The notes under the pieces are model-generated. The model saw only the letters and a list, made by a program, of their open reading frames with translations, searched no databases and was not told where the DNA came from. Of a stretch of DNA of 23,717 nt, positions 1 to 8,297 are shown in pieces (the first letter of the stretch is position 1; the number at the start of each line of letters is the position of its first letter). The translations under genes and the position numbers were made by a program. The stretch covers positions 1 through 23,717 of the IMG/VR virus record IMGVR_UViG_3300021599_000893; one strand, 5' to 3'. This stretch comes from a virus.

Positions 1-982
1 CTTCGAATTCTAATGTTTCATACACTCTGAAGTGTAAAACGAAGTCAGCAAGAGCGAATGTACTATTAAGTGTTGTGTTAGAGTAACCGGACACAGAAGA
101 ATAGTTTTGTAAATCTACTTGAACATAAATTGTTCCTGTTTCATCACAAATGTCATTATACTTAGCAGTACCACCCATAGCACCTGGGAAAGTAGCTGTT
201 GATTTTTGACCGTATTCAACAATACCTTTACCGTATTTTTGAGTTACGATATTGAAGTTTTTAGAAACACCACTGAATTTAATTTCAGCAGATGCTAAAA
301 ATTCTTCAGTATCCATAATCTGACCGTTAGGTCCAATTAATTTACCTTGACCGTCTTTAGCGAATCCGGTGAACGTAAGAATTAATGAAGGAACGCTTTG
401 ACTATTTAATGAACTTAATGGACTTACAGGTGTAGCCACACCGTTACTGAAATTAACTACACTAGCAGCATTCATTGTGATAGCACTGAATCTACCTTTA
501 GAATAATCGAAAAGTCCTGTGTCAGGTGCGTTACCGTCACCAGTCTCATAGAAACGATCATAAAGGTTTACTCCAGTATATCCATCATCAGCAGAACCTG
601 TTCCACCAGGAATACCATATGGTGTGTAGTGTGATCCACTGTTTCTTTCCTGAATTTTAGGAATGAAGTAGAATAATTTACCGATAGGTAAGTTCATAGC
701 TTGTACAGACACGATGTCATTAGCTAATAATTTAGAGAATACACGTCTGATGATTGGGAATACAACAGTTTCGAAAGAACCTGATGCATCCGCAACCGCA
801 GCTTCGTTGATTAAGTATGAAGCTTGGTTTTCATACAATTGTGCAATGTTATCTTTTTGGTGACCATCAAGACCTTCTAAAAAGCCTAAGTCATCCCATT
901 TTTTAATGGTATCTTCTTTGATAACACGAAGGTGCTTAAGACCGATGTTACCAACCATACCTGATTCTAATAATGCTCCCAT
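1..982 (-). CDS. gp23: Major capsid protein, T4 gp23-like (partial, C-terminus beyond window)
   Basis: The minus-strand frame opens at the ATG at 980-982 and stays open for 327 codons to the left edge, so the C-terminal part is missing. The product builds the hexameric shell of the phage head. Seen directly: the start MGALLESGMVGN; a T4 gp23-like segment KWDDLGFLEGL then NIAQLYENQ (residues about 28-53); and the RRVFSKLLANDIVSVQ block that characterises gp23 of T4-like phages. Residues 58-61 read INE|A, which fits the gp21 prohead-protease cleavage consensus (L/I)xE|(A/G/S), so a propeptide of about 60 residues is inferred, close to the 65 removed in T4. The gene follows the gp22-like scaffold gene with a 28-bp gap and no promoter motif between them, so the two are probably co-transcribed. 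The upstream sequence has no Shine-Dalgarno. Confidence 0.93.
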   Translation of the reverse strand, partial: MGALLESGMVGNIGLKHLRVIKEDTIKKWDDLGFLEGLDGHQKDNIAQLYENQASYLINEAAVADASGSFETVVFPIIRRVFSKLLANDIVSVQAMNLPIGKLFYFIPKIQERNSGSHYTPYGIPGGTGSADDGYTGVNLYDRFYETGDGNAPDTGLFDYSKGRFSAITMNAASVVNFSNGVATPVSPLSSLNSQSVPSLILTFTGFAKDGQGKLIGPNGQIMDTEEFLASAEIKFSGVSKNFNIVTQKYGKGIVEYGQKSTATFPGAMGGTAKYNDICDETGTIYVQVDLQNYSSVSGYSNTTLNSTFALADFVLHFRVYETLEFE

Positions 983-1010
983 TTTAGTTTGTTTTTATTT
1001 TTTTGGTTTA

Positions 1011-2297
1011 TTATTTTATTTTACTCATCAAATCTTTCATTCTCTTGAACTGTGGATTTTCGTATGCTTTTGATTCCGACAATACATTTGAAGAAGATGT
1101 TGATGGAGTTGAAGTGATTTTTTCTGAAACTGTTTCGGTTACTGGTTTTTTAGTTCCCAATTCAGATTTTATTGTGTTAAATAAGTTTTTAGACTCATTC
1201 ATAGTAGAAATCGAATCAAATCTCTTCATAATATTCAATTTCTCCTGTTTTGTTGTTGAATGTTCAGTGAACAAACGAGTAGCGTAAGCCAAATTAGCAT
1301 TGAATACCGCAACTTCATTTAATTTTTCCTTAAAAAGAACTAAAGCCTTTTTGTATTCTGCGTTTTGTTTTCTTAATTTAGAAACTTCTTCATTAATACC
1401 AAAAACACCTGAACCTGCTTTATATTTTTTCTTACTTGGTAATCCGGATCTGTCTAAACCACCTTTATTACCATGAGGATTTGATTTAGTTCTTGCGGCT
1501 TCAGTCGCCTCAATTGGTGTCCCATCTTCAGAACCTTCTGGTTCTTCGTATGTGAATGGTTCCTCTTCAGAAATATCTAATGTTGGATCTTCTTCATCAA
1601 GTGTTATTTCATAAACATTTTCTTCACCTAATTCAGGATCCATGTCCATTTCTTCTTCCAATTCAGGTTCCATACCCATTTCTTCTTCCAATTCAGGTTC
1701 CATACCCATTTCTTCTTCCAATTCAGGATCCATGTCCATTTCTTCAGAAAGATCTTCTGTGTATGGTGATTCTTCTTCTAGATCTTCGTCACCTTCACCA
1801 TCTAATTTAATGATATATTCATCACCGTCGATTTCAAGATCAAGTTCATCATCATCTTTTTTAACAATAATACCATCTTCAGGTTTCATTGCTTTAAAAA
1901 CTTTAAGAACTTCATCGTGAGAAGCGCCTGTCATGTCCATAACACCACTATCGTCAGATGGTTCGTCTTCATATGATGTTTCGTCTTCATCATCAGAAGG
2001 TAATTCTTCATCATCAGAAGTCTCATCATCAGAAGGTAACTCTTCATCATCAGAAGTTTCATCTTCATCGGAGGTTGTGTCATCACCAGCATCATCGGCT
2101 GTTACATCATCTTCCTCTTCTTCAGGATTGGGTTGTTCTTCAACATCCTTTTCCTCTTCTTCCAAACTTTCTTTAAGCAATTCGTTTAGTTCTTGTTTCA
2201 TTGTTGAAGCAAGTATACCTTTTGCATTTGCTTTTACTGCTTCTTCAAGATTTTGTACTTGAAGTAACGCTTGTTCTAAAACTGATTTTTCGGTCAT
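1011..2297 (-). CDS. gp22: Prohead core scaffold, gp22-like acidic protein
   Basis: This 428-residue protein lies between the protease and major capsid genes, exactly where T4 places gene 22, the main prohead scaffold. Residues 1-45 are helical, about 45-265 are extremely rich in Glu and Asp, a Gly/Lys-rich linker follows (about 270-300), then a helical segment and a Ser/Thr-rich tail ending in a basic stretch. The acidic part holds two tandem repeats: four copies of a 10-residue unit (EEEMGMEPEL and variants) and two of a 12-residue unit (ETSDDEELPSDD). It is longer than T4 gp22 (269 residues), mainly because of the repeats. Several candidate gp21 sites are visible (LKE|S, LSE|S), as expected for a scaffold that is degraded before DNA packaging. 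The function is inferred from position and composition; the sequence is too low in complexity for direct recognition. A GTATTTATAT motif lies 17 bp upstream of the start. Confidence 0.68.
   Translation of the reverse strand: MTEKSVLEQALLQVQNLEEAVKANAKGILASTMKQELNELLKESLEEEEKDVEEQPNPEEEEDDVTADDAGDDTTSDEDETSDDEELPSDDETSDDEELPSDDEDETSYEDEPSDDSGVMDMTGASHDEVLKVFKAMKPEDGIIVKKDDDELDLEIDGDEYIIKLDGEGDEDLEEESPYTEDLSEEMDMDPELEEEMGMEPELEEEMGMEPELEEEMDMDPELGEENVYEITLDEEDPTLDISEEEPFTYEEPEGSEDGTPIEATEAARTKSNPHGNKGGLDRSGLPSKKKYKAGSGVFGINEEVSKLRKQNAEYKKALVLFKEKLNEVAVFNANLAYATRLFTEHSTTKQEKLNIMKRFDSISTMNESKNLFNTIKSELGTKKPVTETVSEKITSTPSTSSSNVLSESKAYENPQFKRMKDLMSKIK
1631..1750. repeat. Tandem 30-bp repeat, four copies, inside scaffold gene
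   Basis: Four consecutive 30-bp units start at 1631, 1661, 1691 and 1721. The two inner copies are identical and encode MGMEPEL variants; the outer copies share a GATCCATGTC variant encoding MDMDPEL. The last unit diverges over its final 10 bp. The reading frame is kept, so copy number can change without a frameshift. Confidence 0.9.
1999..2070. repeat. Tandem 36-bp repeat, two copies, inside scaffold gene
   Basis: Two 36-bp units starting at 1999 and 2035 encode the 12-residue unit ETSDDEELPSDD. Shorter TCATCATCAGAA submotifs extend on both sides, giving a Ser/Asp/Glu-rich tract. Confidence 0.75.
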
Positions 2298-2314
2298 TTG
2301 CGAATTTTATTTTT

Positions 2315-2324
2315 ATATAAATAC
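2315..2324 (-). promoter_or_regulatory. Candidate late promoter motif upstream of gp22
   Basis: The coding strand reads GTATTTATAT, 17 bp before the gp22 ATG. It matches 9 of 10 positions of the GTATTTATAG motif found before gp21, gp17 and the 11780 gene. Confidence 0.45.
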
Positions 2325-2377
2325 TTTGATTATATAGAAAATTTACTTTTAAGATATTAATATCAATAAAAAATTTA

Positions 2378-3061
2378 CTATTTTGATAAAAATGTATCTA
2401 GTCTACCCATTAATTTTTTCATTCTATCATCAACAACAGGTTTTCTCTCAATTGTTTCTTGATATTGTTCTCTGTCTTTTAAATCACTAAACACATATGC
2501 TCCGGGAGTCGATGGTGAGGAGACTAAGTCAAAACACACTAATTCAAAATCATCTTGTACTATGTTTTGTCCTTTTATATTTTTCAATGATCCTACACCT
2601 CTTGATGAAATACCTAAAGTGGCACCATTCATAATTAACATTGCCGCTTGATCACCTCTTGTACTTACGATACCCATTTTTTTCCAACCTGGTGATGTAA
2701 ATAATTTAATTTTACCCATTAACATTTTACCATCCCACCATGTTTCAATGATTGAATGTGATACTCTATCTAAATCAATTAATGAAGATGAGGGGTGATT
2801 TAATTCATTTAAAGCACCACCTTTTTTTATTAAAGATTGATATTTTTCATTTTCTCTTTTTAATAAAACTTCAGGATAAATTCTACCATTTTTGTTTGGG
2901 GTATCGTATTTCTGTAAAACAGCAAAAAGGATAAGGTCTTGCGAAAAGTCCATATCCTTCATTTCTGAAATTATTTTTTTATTATCTTCTGGTGAGATAT
3001 GGCCGGCATCATATTCTATTAATATACCATGTCCGGTTTCTTTTGGTCCTAATATCTTCAT
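2378..3061 (-). CDS. gp21: Prohead core protease, T4 gp21-like
   Basis: This 227-residue protein is the serine protease that matures the phage head by cutting scaffold and capsid proteins at (L/I)xE sites. Its length is close to T4 gp21 (212). Visible hallmarks: the N-terminal region with PNKNGRIYPEVLL (residues 55-67); NELNHPSS (85-92) with the probable catalytic His89; LGISSRGVG (149-157) carrying the catalytic Ser (152 or 153); and FDLVSSPSTPGA (177-188), conserved in this protease family. Gene order gp20, small genes, gp21, gp22, gp23 matches T4. A CTATAAATAC motif on the plus strand (coding strand GTATTTATAG) lies 14 bp upstream of the ATG, which suggests a promoter of its own. The 80-bp gap to gp22 holds another such motif. 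Confidence 0.93.
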   Translation of the reverse strand: MKILGPKETGHGILIEYDAGHISPEDNKKIISEMKDMDFSQDLILFAVLQKYDTPNKNGRIYPEVLLKRENEKYQSLIKKGGALNELNHPSSSLIDLDRVSHSIIETWWDGKMLMGKIKLFTSPGWKKMGIVSTRGDQAAMLIMNGATLGISSRGVGSLKNIKGQNIVQDDFELVCFDLVSSPSTPGAYVFSDLKDREQYQETIERKPVVDDRMKKLMGRLDTFLSK

Positions 3062-3075
3062 TTATAGTTTTTATA

Positions 3076-3085
3076 CTATAAATAC
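3076..3085 (-). promoter_or_regulatory. Candidate late promoter motif upstream of gp21
   Basis: The coding strand reads GTATTTATAG, 14 bp before the gp21 ATG. It is an exact copy of the motif before gp17 and the 11780 gene. Confidence 0.5.
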
Positions 3086-3097
3086 ATCGATATCGTA

Positions 3098-3523
3098 CTA
3101 TTTTTTTGTTTTATAAAAATTAAACAAGTTTTTATCTACCAATGATTCGTTAATTATTGTTTTTATAATATCCGTAATTATTCTTTTTGTGTCTTTAGAT
3201 TTAACATCAAATTTATTTTCAACATATAATGTTATTTCTAAATTCATAAAAGATCTTTTTTCTTTTTTTATTCCTTTGGTTCTTATGTCTAAATCTACAA
3301 TAGATTGTGGTTTAAAATTTTGATGATTTAAATCGTATATTAATCTTTTTATATCTCTCCTTGTTTTAAAAATCACACTATCAAAGTCATCATTTTCATT
3401 ATTTGGTTGTAACCAAGAATTTAATTTTAAATAAATTGTTTTTAGATTTTTAAAATCTACGGTTCCATATCCGATCTTAACATCATCGTATGTTCCCAAA
3501 GGAATAAACTTTCCTGTCTTCAT
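3098..3523 (-). CDS. Conserved-type phage protein of unknown function, between portal and protease genes
   Basis: This 141-residue basic protein is not recognised. It starts MKTGKFIPLGTYDDVKIG and contains alternating charged and hydrophobic stretches consistent with a small alpha/beta fold (IVDLDIRTKG, then SFMNLEITLYV). There are no membrane segments and no signal peptide. It sits in the slot that holds the small prohead genes 67 and 68 in T4, between the portal side and gp21, so a head or neck assembly role is plausible by position only. It is divergent to the bS21 gene, with about 100 bp of very AT-rich sequence between the two starts. No Shine-Dalgarno is visible before the ATG. Confidence 0.75.
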   Translation of the reverse strand: MKTGKFIPLGTYDDVKIGYGTVDFKNLKTIYLKLNSWLQPNNENDDFDSVIFKTRRDIKRLIYDLNHQNFKPQSIVDLDIRTKGIKKEKRSFMNLEITLYVENKFDVKSKDTKRIITDIIKTIINESLVDKNLFNFYKTKK

Positions 3524-3610
3524 TATTTTTTACATATTAAAAATATTTTATGGTGTAAATAAAAAATATGAAAAATTATCCACAAAACCAAATTTTTTTT
3601 GTATATATGG

Positions 3611-3621
3611 GTATAATTATA
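3611..3621 (+). promoter_or_regulatory. Promoter-like motif upstream of bS21 gene
   Basis: GTATAATTATA ends 4 bp before the bS21 ATG. The genes starting at 14549 (GATAATTATAG) and 13194 (GTATATTATAG) carry very similar coding-strand motifs at 10-13 bp from their starts. It may be a variant of the GTATTTATAG late motif. Its function is inferred. Confidence 0.3.
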
Positions 3622-3625
3622 AAAT

Positions 3626-3817
3626 ATGATTATTATTGATTTAACTAAAGAAAAAAATTTGGAGTCTGCGTTAAGAACCTATAAACATAAAGTTCAAAAA
3701 ACAAAATTGATCCAAGAACTTAGAAAAAGAAAGGAGTTTGTAAAACCTTCGGTAGAAAAAAGAGATTTGAAATTAAAAGCAATCCACACCAGTAAAATTA
3801 AAAATGGTCTCGATTAA
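3626..3817 (+). CDS. rpsU: Ribosomal protein bS21
   Basis: This 63-residue basic protein matches the bS21 family along its length: start MIIIDLTKEKNLESALRTYK, then the hallmark ELRKRKEFVKPSVEKR (residues 31-46) and a basic helix. bS21 is the last small-subunit protein to join the ribosome and sits next to the 3' end of 16S rRNA. Phage-encoded bS21 copies are known and are thought to replace the host protein. In Flavobacterium, bS21 helps bury the anti-Shine-Dalgarno, with an aromatic residue near position 54; this protein has His54 and a short tail (63 residues against 71 in E. coli). It is the only plus-strand gene within the head module. Its last five codons (KNGLD) form one arm of the terminator shared with the convergent gene at 3814, and the two coding regions overlap by 4 bp. 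Confidence 0.9.
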   Translation: MIIIDLTKEKNLESALRTYKHKVQKTKLIQELRKRKEFVKPSVEKRDLKLKAIHTSKIKNGLD

Positions 3818-3832
3818 TCAAGACCATTTTTT
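3801..3832. terminator. Bidirectional terminator shared by convergent genes
   Basis: AAAATGGTCT (3801-3810) pairs with AGACCATTTT (3821-3830) around a 10-nt loop, with A-rich sequence on the left and T's on the right. It lies inside the 3' ends of both convergent coding regions; both stop codons fall in the loop. Confidence 0.85.
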
Positions 3833-4566
3833 AATTCTTTAAGTTTATAGTAACCGTACTTTGTGGTTTCCGTTTTCATCACTTCAGTTTTCACATTATT
3901 TAATTTAGTTACTAATTCAACATCATCTTTTGATTCAAGAATAGTTGAATCTATTTTAGATACTATGGATTCTTTTAAATTTTTAACTTTATCTTTAAGT
4001 TCATTTTCATTTAAAGAAACAATTTCTTTTAATTCTTTCTTTTCGTTTTCATTTAAAGAATTGTCAAATATAGTGTTAAAATTATTTGTCAATACGGCGT
4101 GTAGTAAATTTTGATTTTTAATAAAAATGGAAGATTTATTTTCATTTACTGTTTTGTTTTTTTTTCCAGTTAAAAAATCAATTAATTTTTTCTTTGCGGA
4201 TATTTTTTTGTCTATGTTTAATAGATTATCATTCTCAGACAATAGATCTAACATTTTATAAATCTCATTATTATCCTCAACTTGAACATCTTTTAATTCG
4301 ACATCCAATTCTTCCATTATTTTATTTAGACTTTTTAAATTTTTTGATTTAAGTAATGAACTTATTTGATCTACATATTCTTTAGCAACATCAAGATCTT
4401 CAATGTCTTTATTTTCGATGTCTTCATACAACAAATACAATTCCTTAAAATCTTTATTTTCTTTAATTGTACCTAATATGTCCTTTAATTCACCCTTGTT
4501 ATTTTTAATATAAGAGTCTGTTATTTTTTTTAACAACTTCATCTTTAATGATCCAAAATTTTTCAT
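3814..4566 (-). CDS. Unknown Lys/Glu-rich helical protein in the gp67/gp68 slot
   Basis: This 250-residue protein is almost entirely helical by composition, rich in Lys, Glu, Asn and Leu, with no Cys and no membrane segment. The start MKNFGSLKMKLLKKITDSYI and the following FKELYLLYEDIENKDI (residues about 40-55) look like a conserved N-terminal domain; the remainder is coiled-coil-like. It begins 4 bp after the portal gene stop, so it is in the same transcript. Between gp20 and gp21, T4 has the small prohead core genes 67 and 68; a core or scaffold role is inferred from position. LNENEK-type (L/I)xE sites occur but not with a clean Ala/Gly/Ser after them. The last residues, KNGLD, are encoded by the terminator arm and are identical to the end of the convergent bS21. 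Confidence 0.75.
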   Translation of the reverse strand: MKNFGSLKMKLLKKITDSYIKNNKGELKDILGTIKENKDFKELYLLYEDIENKDIEDLDVAKEYVDQISSLLKSKNLKSLNKIMEELDVELKDVQVEDNNEIYKMLDLLSENDNLLNIDKKISAKKKLIDFLTGKKNKTVNENKSSIFIKNQNLLHAVLTNNFNTIFDNSLNENEKKELKEIVSLNENELKDKVKNLKESIVSKIDSTILESKDDVELVTKLNNVKTEVMKTETTKYGYYKLKELKNGLD

Positions 4567-4570
4567 TTTT

Positions 4571-6412
4571 TTAATCGTTTAATATATCTTTTATTTTATT
4601 TTCTATTTCATAAATATTCTCTTGTGCCTTATTAAAATTAAATAAATCATTTAAATCTTTTTTTTCATCACCTAACATACTTAAAATTTTACTTTTTTTA
4701 CTTTTGTTTTCACCTTCGGATAGTGTCTCTCCTCCACCTCCACCGGCTGGTGGCGGCGGTGCTGCTGATGCTCCTCCACCCATATCCATTCCACCACCTC
4801 CAGGTGATTCACTACCCGCTGATCCAGACGCCTCTAATTTCTTCCTCTCTTCTTCCGGTATACCGTATTTTCTATCAACTTCATCAAACACACCCGAACG
4901 TTTTATTATGTTCTGTGTATTTGTTAATTCAAATCCGATCGCTCTTTCAAGACGTTGTTGTTCTAAGTCTAATATAACTTCATTATCACTAAAACCTAAA
5001 ATATTTTTCTTAGCCCAAGTATGTGAAACAGGTAAAATACCTATTTGTGATTGGTCGGATGTTGCATCTTTATAAAGAGTTATTTTTTCTTTCCATTGTT
5101 CTATTTTTAACAAATCAGACTGAGAGGAAGGATTTGTTAAAGATAATTGGAAATTATGTAGTTCATCCTCCAAACCCACAAGTGATAGGTGTATTAATGC
5201 AATTTTATTTAATTCTTGAATTAATGATTTCTGTATTTTATTAATTGTTCTGGCAAATCTAATATCCATTAATGCCAAATTCTTACCATCCCCAACAACT
5301 TCCTCAAAACCTAAAAACGCCTTAGGAATTCTAAGTGCCGCCAACATTTTCTTTTGAATATATTCAATATCGGCAATTTCACCTAAGTTCTGTGCTCCTG
5401 CCAATGTTTCAATTGGATTTGCGGCTGAAGGGTCACGAACGGGAATAAAATAATCTTGATCAACGGCCATTTGATTATATCTCATATCGACTTGACCGTT
5501 TTTAGGATCAGGTACCGCTTGTCTTTTAAATTTATTTGCAACTCTTTGTACATATGGTTCGATATCCTTATCATCCATATTACCAACAAATATTTTAAAT
5601 ACACGTCTCTCAGGTGCTCTTGATGTTCTATAAATTAACATTGCGTCTTCCGCTAATAGAAGTTGTTTCCAAATTCTTCTAATTTTATCTAACATAGAGG
5701 TACCATATGGTAATTTTCTATCGTCACCCAATAACCTAAAATGAGCAATTTCCCAGGCTTGGAATTCCATGTCTTTATTTTTCCACTGAAATCTTAACTC
5801 TCTTGTTGGTATTTTAATATCTCTTTGATTTGGTGTTTTAGAAGACGCGCCTTCAATTCTTTCTATCTCTATGTTTGGTAATTGTTGACAACCAACAATA
5901 CCATCTTTAGGGTCTATTTTAAGGTATACAAAATCATCACCATATTTACAAAGACCTCTCGTCCACATTTGTAGATTTGTTGCTATGTCTAACTTATTAT
6001 TGAATAGATCTTGTAGTATGGATTTAACTCTATCTGATTCTGAATATATTGTTAAAATTTCACCTTTTTCTGATGGTGTCGTACTTTCTTCTGCGTATAT
6101 ATCCAATGCCGCGGAAATTTCGGGTGTGAATTCCATTGATTCATAATCATAATATGCGGCCAATCTATTTGGTTCATAATAAACAGATTGATTATATAAT
6201 GATTGATCTAATTTAGCCCACTTATCTGCAATATATTGACTTTGTTGGGATTGTAATAAAGCCGAATCATATTCTTCTTTACTACTTGTTTTTAATAATT
6301 CTTCTTTAGAGAAATTAAATGACGGATTTTCTGGTTGAGTAGGTTTATTTTGACCAACAAAACCAAACATCTTGGTTAATTTCTGAAATACTGTAATATT
6401 TTGATCTGCCAT
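4571..6412 (-). CDS. gp20: Portal vertex protein, T4 gp20-like
   Basis: This 613-residue protein forms the dodecameric portal through which DNA enters the head and on which the prohead is initiated. Recognisable segments include YYDYESMEFTPEISAALD (about residues 86-103) followed by IYAEESTT, the MWTRGLCKYGDDFVYLKID block, RIWKQLLLAEDAMLIYRTSRAPERR split by the usual charged turn, and IPKAFLGFEE near residue 360. These are the conserved portal-core blocks of T4-like phages. T4 gp20 is 524 residues; the excess is a C-terminal extension (about 520-613) that includes a low-complexity Gly/Pro tract (GGGGMDMGGGASAAPPPP) and a charged helical tail. The gene lies directly downstream of gp17, with a 52-bp gap holding a CTATTTATAA motif on the coding strand 2 bp before the ATG. 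Confidence 0.95.
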   Translation of the reverse strand: MADQNITVFQKLTKMFGFVGQNKPTQPENPSFNFSKEELLKTSSKEEYDSALLQSQQSQYIADKWAKLDQSLYNQSVYYEPNRLAAYYDYESMEFTPEISAALDIYAEESTTPSEKGEILTIYSESDRVKSILQDLFNNKLDIATNLQMWTRGLCKYGDDFVYLKIDPKDGIVGCQQLPNIEIERIEGASSKTPNQRDIKIPTRELRFQWKNKDMEFQAWEIAHFRLLGDDRKLPYGTSMLDKIRRIWKQLLLAEDAMLIYRTSRAPERRVFKIFVGNMDDKDIEPYVQRVANKFKRQAVPDPKNGQVDMRYNQMAVDQDYFIPVRDPSAANPIETLAGAQNLGEIADIEYIQKKMLAALRIPKAFLGFEEVVGDGKNLALMDIRFARTINKIQKSLIQELNKIALIHLSLVGLEDELHNFQLSLTNPSSQSDLLKIEQWKEKITLYKDATSDQSQIGILPVSHTWAKKNILGFSDNEVILDLEQQRLERAIGFELTNTQNIIKRSGVFDEVDRKYGIPEEERKKLEASGSAGSESPGGGGMDMGGGASAAPPPPAGGGGGETLSEGENKSKKSKILSMLGDEKKDLNDLFNFNKAQENIYEIENKIKDILND

Positions 6413-6414
6413 GT

Positions 6415-6424
6415 TTATAAATAG
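6415..6424 (-). promoter_or_regulatory. Candidate late promoter motif upstream of gp20
   Basis: The coding strand reads CTATTTATAA immediately before the gp20 ATG (2 bp gap). It shares TATTTATA with the other late-gene motifs. Its closeness to the start codon implies a very short or absent leader if it is a -10-type element. Confidence 0.4.
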
Positions 6425-6464
6425 TCTTTTTATAAGATACGTGTTTTTTTTATCACTTTAAAGT

Positions 6465-8240
6465 TTATTTACGTTTAGTAAATAACCAAGAATATTCTTT
6501 ATATATGTCTTTTCCAACATTCATTGTGTTATCTTTGTGATAAAAACTATTATCCATTGCTAATGCACCTATTGGGTCTAAAGTTGTTCCATATGAATAA
6601 AAAGTTTTATTGGCTTCATATGTTCTTTCGGATGATACCCAAGATTCTAACATTGCTTTATTAGTTGAATCGGCTCTTTGTAATTGATTAAAACAAATTT
6701 CACCAGCATATAATGCCATGGATAGACTCATAATAGAATCATCGTGAGATCCCTTCATATGGTCTGGTCTACCGTTTATGTAAACAAATGTGTTTAATTC
6801 ATTTAGTAATCTATTTGATCTAACAATAAAACCTTTTCTTAGTTGTTCTTCAAATGATGCGACTATCTGGGTTCTTTTATTGTTAAAATTAATACCGGGA
6901 ATTTTTTCCATCGCTTTCTTATTGTATTCCCAAATATTTTGTGTATTAATACCGTCAATATAAATGTTTTTATAATTTAATTCTTGTAATTTTCTTGATG
7001 TTGCAACACCCATACCACCAGTTATATCCACAACCACAAAGGCGTTTCCATAAAGGATACCCCATTTATAAACAATTGACGCTAAATCATCTGGTGGTAT
7101 TTTACCAATATATTCTAACACCTGTTCTCTATCATCAAAATCAATAATATTGATCGAAGAAAAATCTTCACTATCACCTCTACTCACATCAACACCCATA
7201 ATATAACGATGACCCTCAACTGGTTCTTTCCATTGCCAAAGTGTACCTTGCATGTACTTTTCCATTGGTTGTCTGATCATATTTTTTGCAATATTTTCTT
7301 GGGTTTCACTTGGAATAACACCATCACCTGAACCTAAAAAGTCACACTCCAATTCCTGTGCAATTTTACGTCTATCATATTTGAATTTTTTAGACATTGA
7401 TTCAAACCAAGATGAAAATGGTTTATATCCTTGTTCTTCATATTCTCTATATTTTTCAACATCAAAATCATACATTACCACTTCATCATCATTATATTGT
7501 TCTCTATTCAACATATAATGACATATGTCAGCACATTTAACCCAACGTAAGTCTTTAGTGTAACGAGGGTCTTTAAACCATCTTAAATCTGTTATATGGA
7601 AATCATTTATACCACGTAACGCTTGGTCATAAACACCATAATAAATCGGATCATAACCATTTGGTGTTGATATAAGAATAATCTTACCACCCGTAGATAG
7701 TGACGCCATAGATGCCGCCCAAAAGTCTTCTCCCGCTTCAATATATGCCGCCTCATCAAATACAAGTATCGTTGGTGTGTAACCACGTAATGCATCCGCA
7801 GATGTCGCAACCGCTTTAACTTCACATCCATTATTTAATCTAAATCTACTTTCTGAGTTTTTATCAGGGTGAAAACCCACATTAATCCATTCTGGCCATT
7901 GATCCAAGAAATGTCTAACTTTATTGGCCATTTCAATCGCGGTATCTCTCTTATTCGCAATAATCAGAACCCTTTCAGGATTTTCGGGTTTTGCGGTTTG
8001 GAGTTTTTTTGAAATCCAAGCGGCTGTTACTGTAGATACACCCGCCTGTCTATATTTTCTTGTTATATTTTCATTATAAGTTTCATAATCCTTAATCAAT
8101 TGAACTTGATCAGGAAACAATTCTAAGGGTACGAATTTCTTTTGTGTATTATCATAAGTTGTTAAGTATGTTTTTAAGGCATACGGAGCATCTTTGATAA
8201 TCTTAGCGTATTCTTTTAACTGTTCAATCTTTGTGTTCAT
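6465..8240 (-). CDS. gp17: Terminase large subunit, T4 gp17-like
   Basis: This 591-residue protein is the packaging motor and headful nuclease; T4 gp17 is 610. N-terminal ATPase: an adapted Walker A RQAGVST (residues 64-70), Walker B TILVFDEA (157-164, Asp162 and Glu163), and a coupling motif ILISTPNG (188-195). C-terminal RNase H-like nuclease: GVDVSRGDSEDFS (349-361, Asp351), VVVDITGG (402-409, Asp405) and HDDSIMSL (499-506, Asp500/501), giving the three acidic metal-binding sites. It is the first gene of the head transcript: a strong terminator lies just upstream and a GTATTTATAG motif only 4 bp before the ATG. No small terminase (gp16) gene is recognised in the window. Confidence 0.96.
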   Translation of the reverse strand: MNTKIEQLKEYAKIIKDAPYALKTYLTTYDNTQKKFVPLELFPDQVQLIKDYETYNENITRKYRQAGVSTVTAAWISKKLQTAKPENPERVLIIANKRDTAIEMANKVRHFLDQWPEWINVGFHPDKNSESRFRLNNGCEVKAVATSADALRGYTPTILVFDEAAYIEAGEDFWAASMASLSTGGKIILISTPNGYDPIYYGVYDQALRGINDFHITDLRWFKDPRYTKDLRWVKCADICHYMLNREQYNDDEVVMYDFDVEKYREYEEQGYKPFSSWFESMSKKFKYDRRKIAQELECDFLGSGDGVIPSETQENIAKNMIRQPMEKYMQGTLWQWKEPVEGHRYIMGVDVSRGDSEDFSSINIIDFDDREQVLEYIGKIPPDDLASIVYKWGILYGNAFVVVDITGGMGVATSRKLQELNYKNIYIDGINTQNIWEYNKKAMEKIPGINFNNKRTQIVASFEEQLRKGFIVRSNRLLNELNTFVYINGRPDHMKGSHDDSIMSLSMALYAGEICFNQLQRADSTNKAMLESWVSSERTYEANKTFYSYGTTLDPIGALAMDNSFYHKDNTMNVGKDIYKEYSWLFTKRK

Positions 8241-8244
8241 ATAC

Positions 8245-8254
8245 CTATAAATAC
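8245..8254 (-). promoter_or_regulatory. Candidate late promoter motif upstream of gp17
   Basis: The coding strand reads TTTTTTGTATTTATAGG, then GTAT and the ATG. The motif directly abuts the T-tract of the preceding terminator, so it is well placed to restart transcription for the head module. Confidence 0.5.
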
Positions 8255-8282
8255 AAAAAAGGGAGGTAAAACCTCCCTTTTT
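8255..8282. terminator. Bidirectional intrinsic terminator between 8298 gene and gp17
   Basis: GGGAGGT (8261-8267) and ACCTCCC (8271-8277) form a 7-bp stem with a 3-nt loop, flanked by AAAAAA on the left and TTTTT on the right. For minus-strand transcription it ends the 11780-8298 gene group. Confidence 0.9.
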
Positions 8283-8297
8283 ATTATCTTTACTTGA

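Noticed and set aside
1631-2070. Regular repeats that might suggest a CRISPR array
   Set aside because: The units are contiguous, have no spacers, keep the reading frame, and encode acidic residues within an intact gene.
1556-2262. Long plus-strand open frames rich in Ser or His/Leu
   Set aside because: They are antisense shadows of the acidic repeats in the gp22-like gene; no start signals and no conserved-looking sequence.
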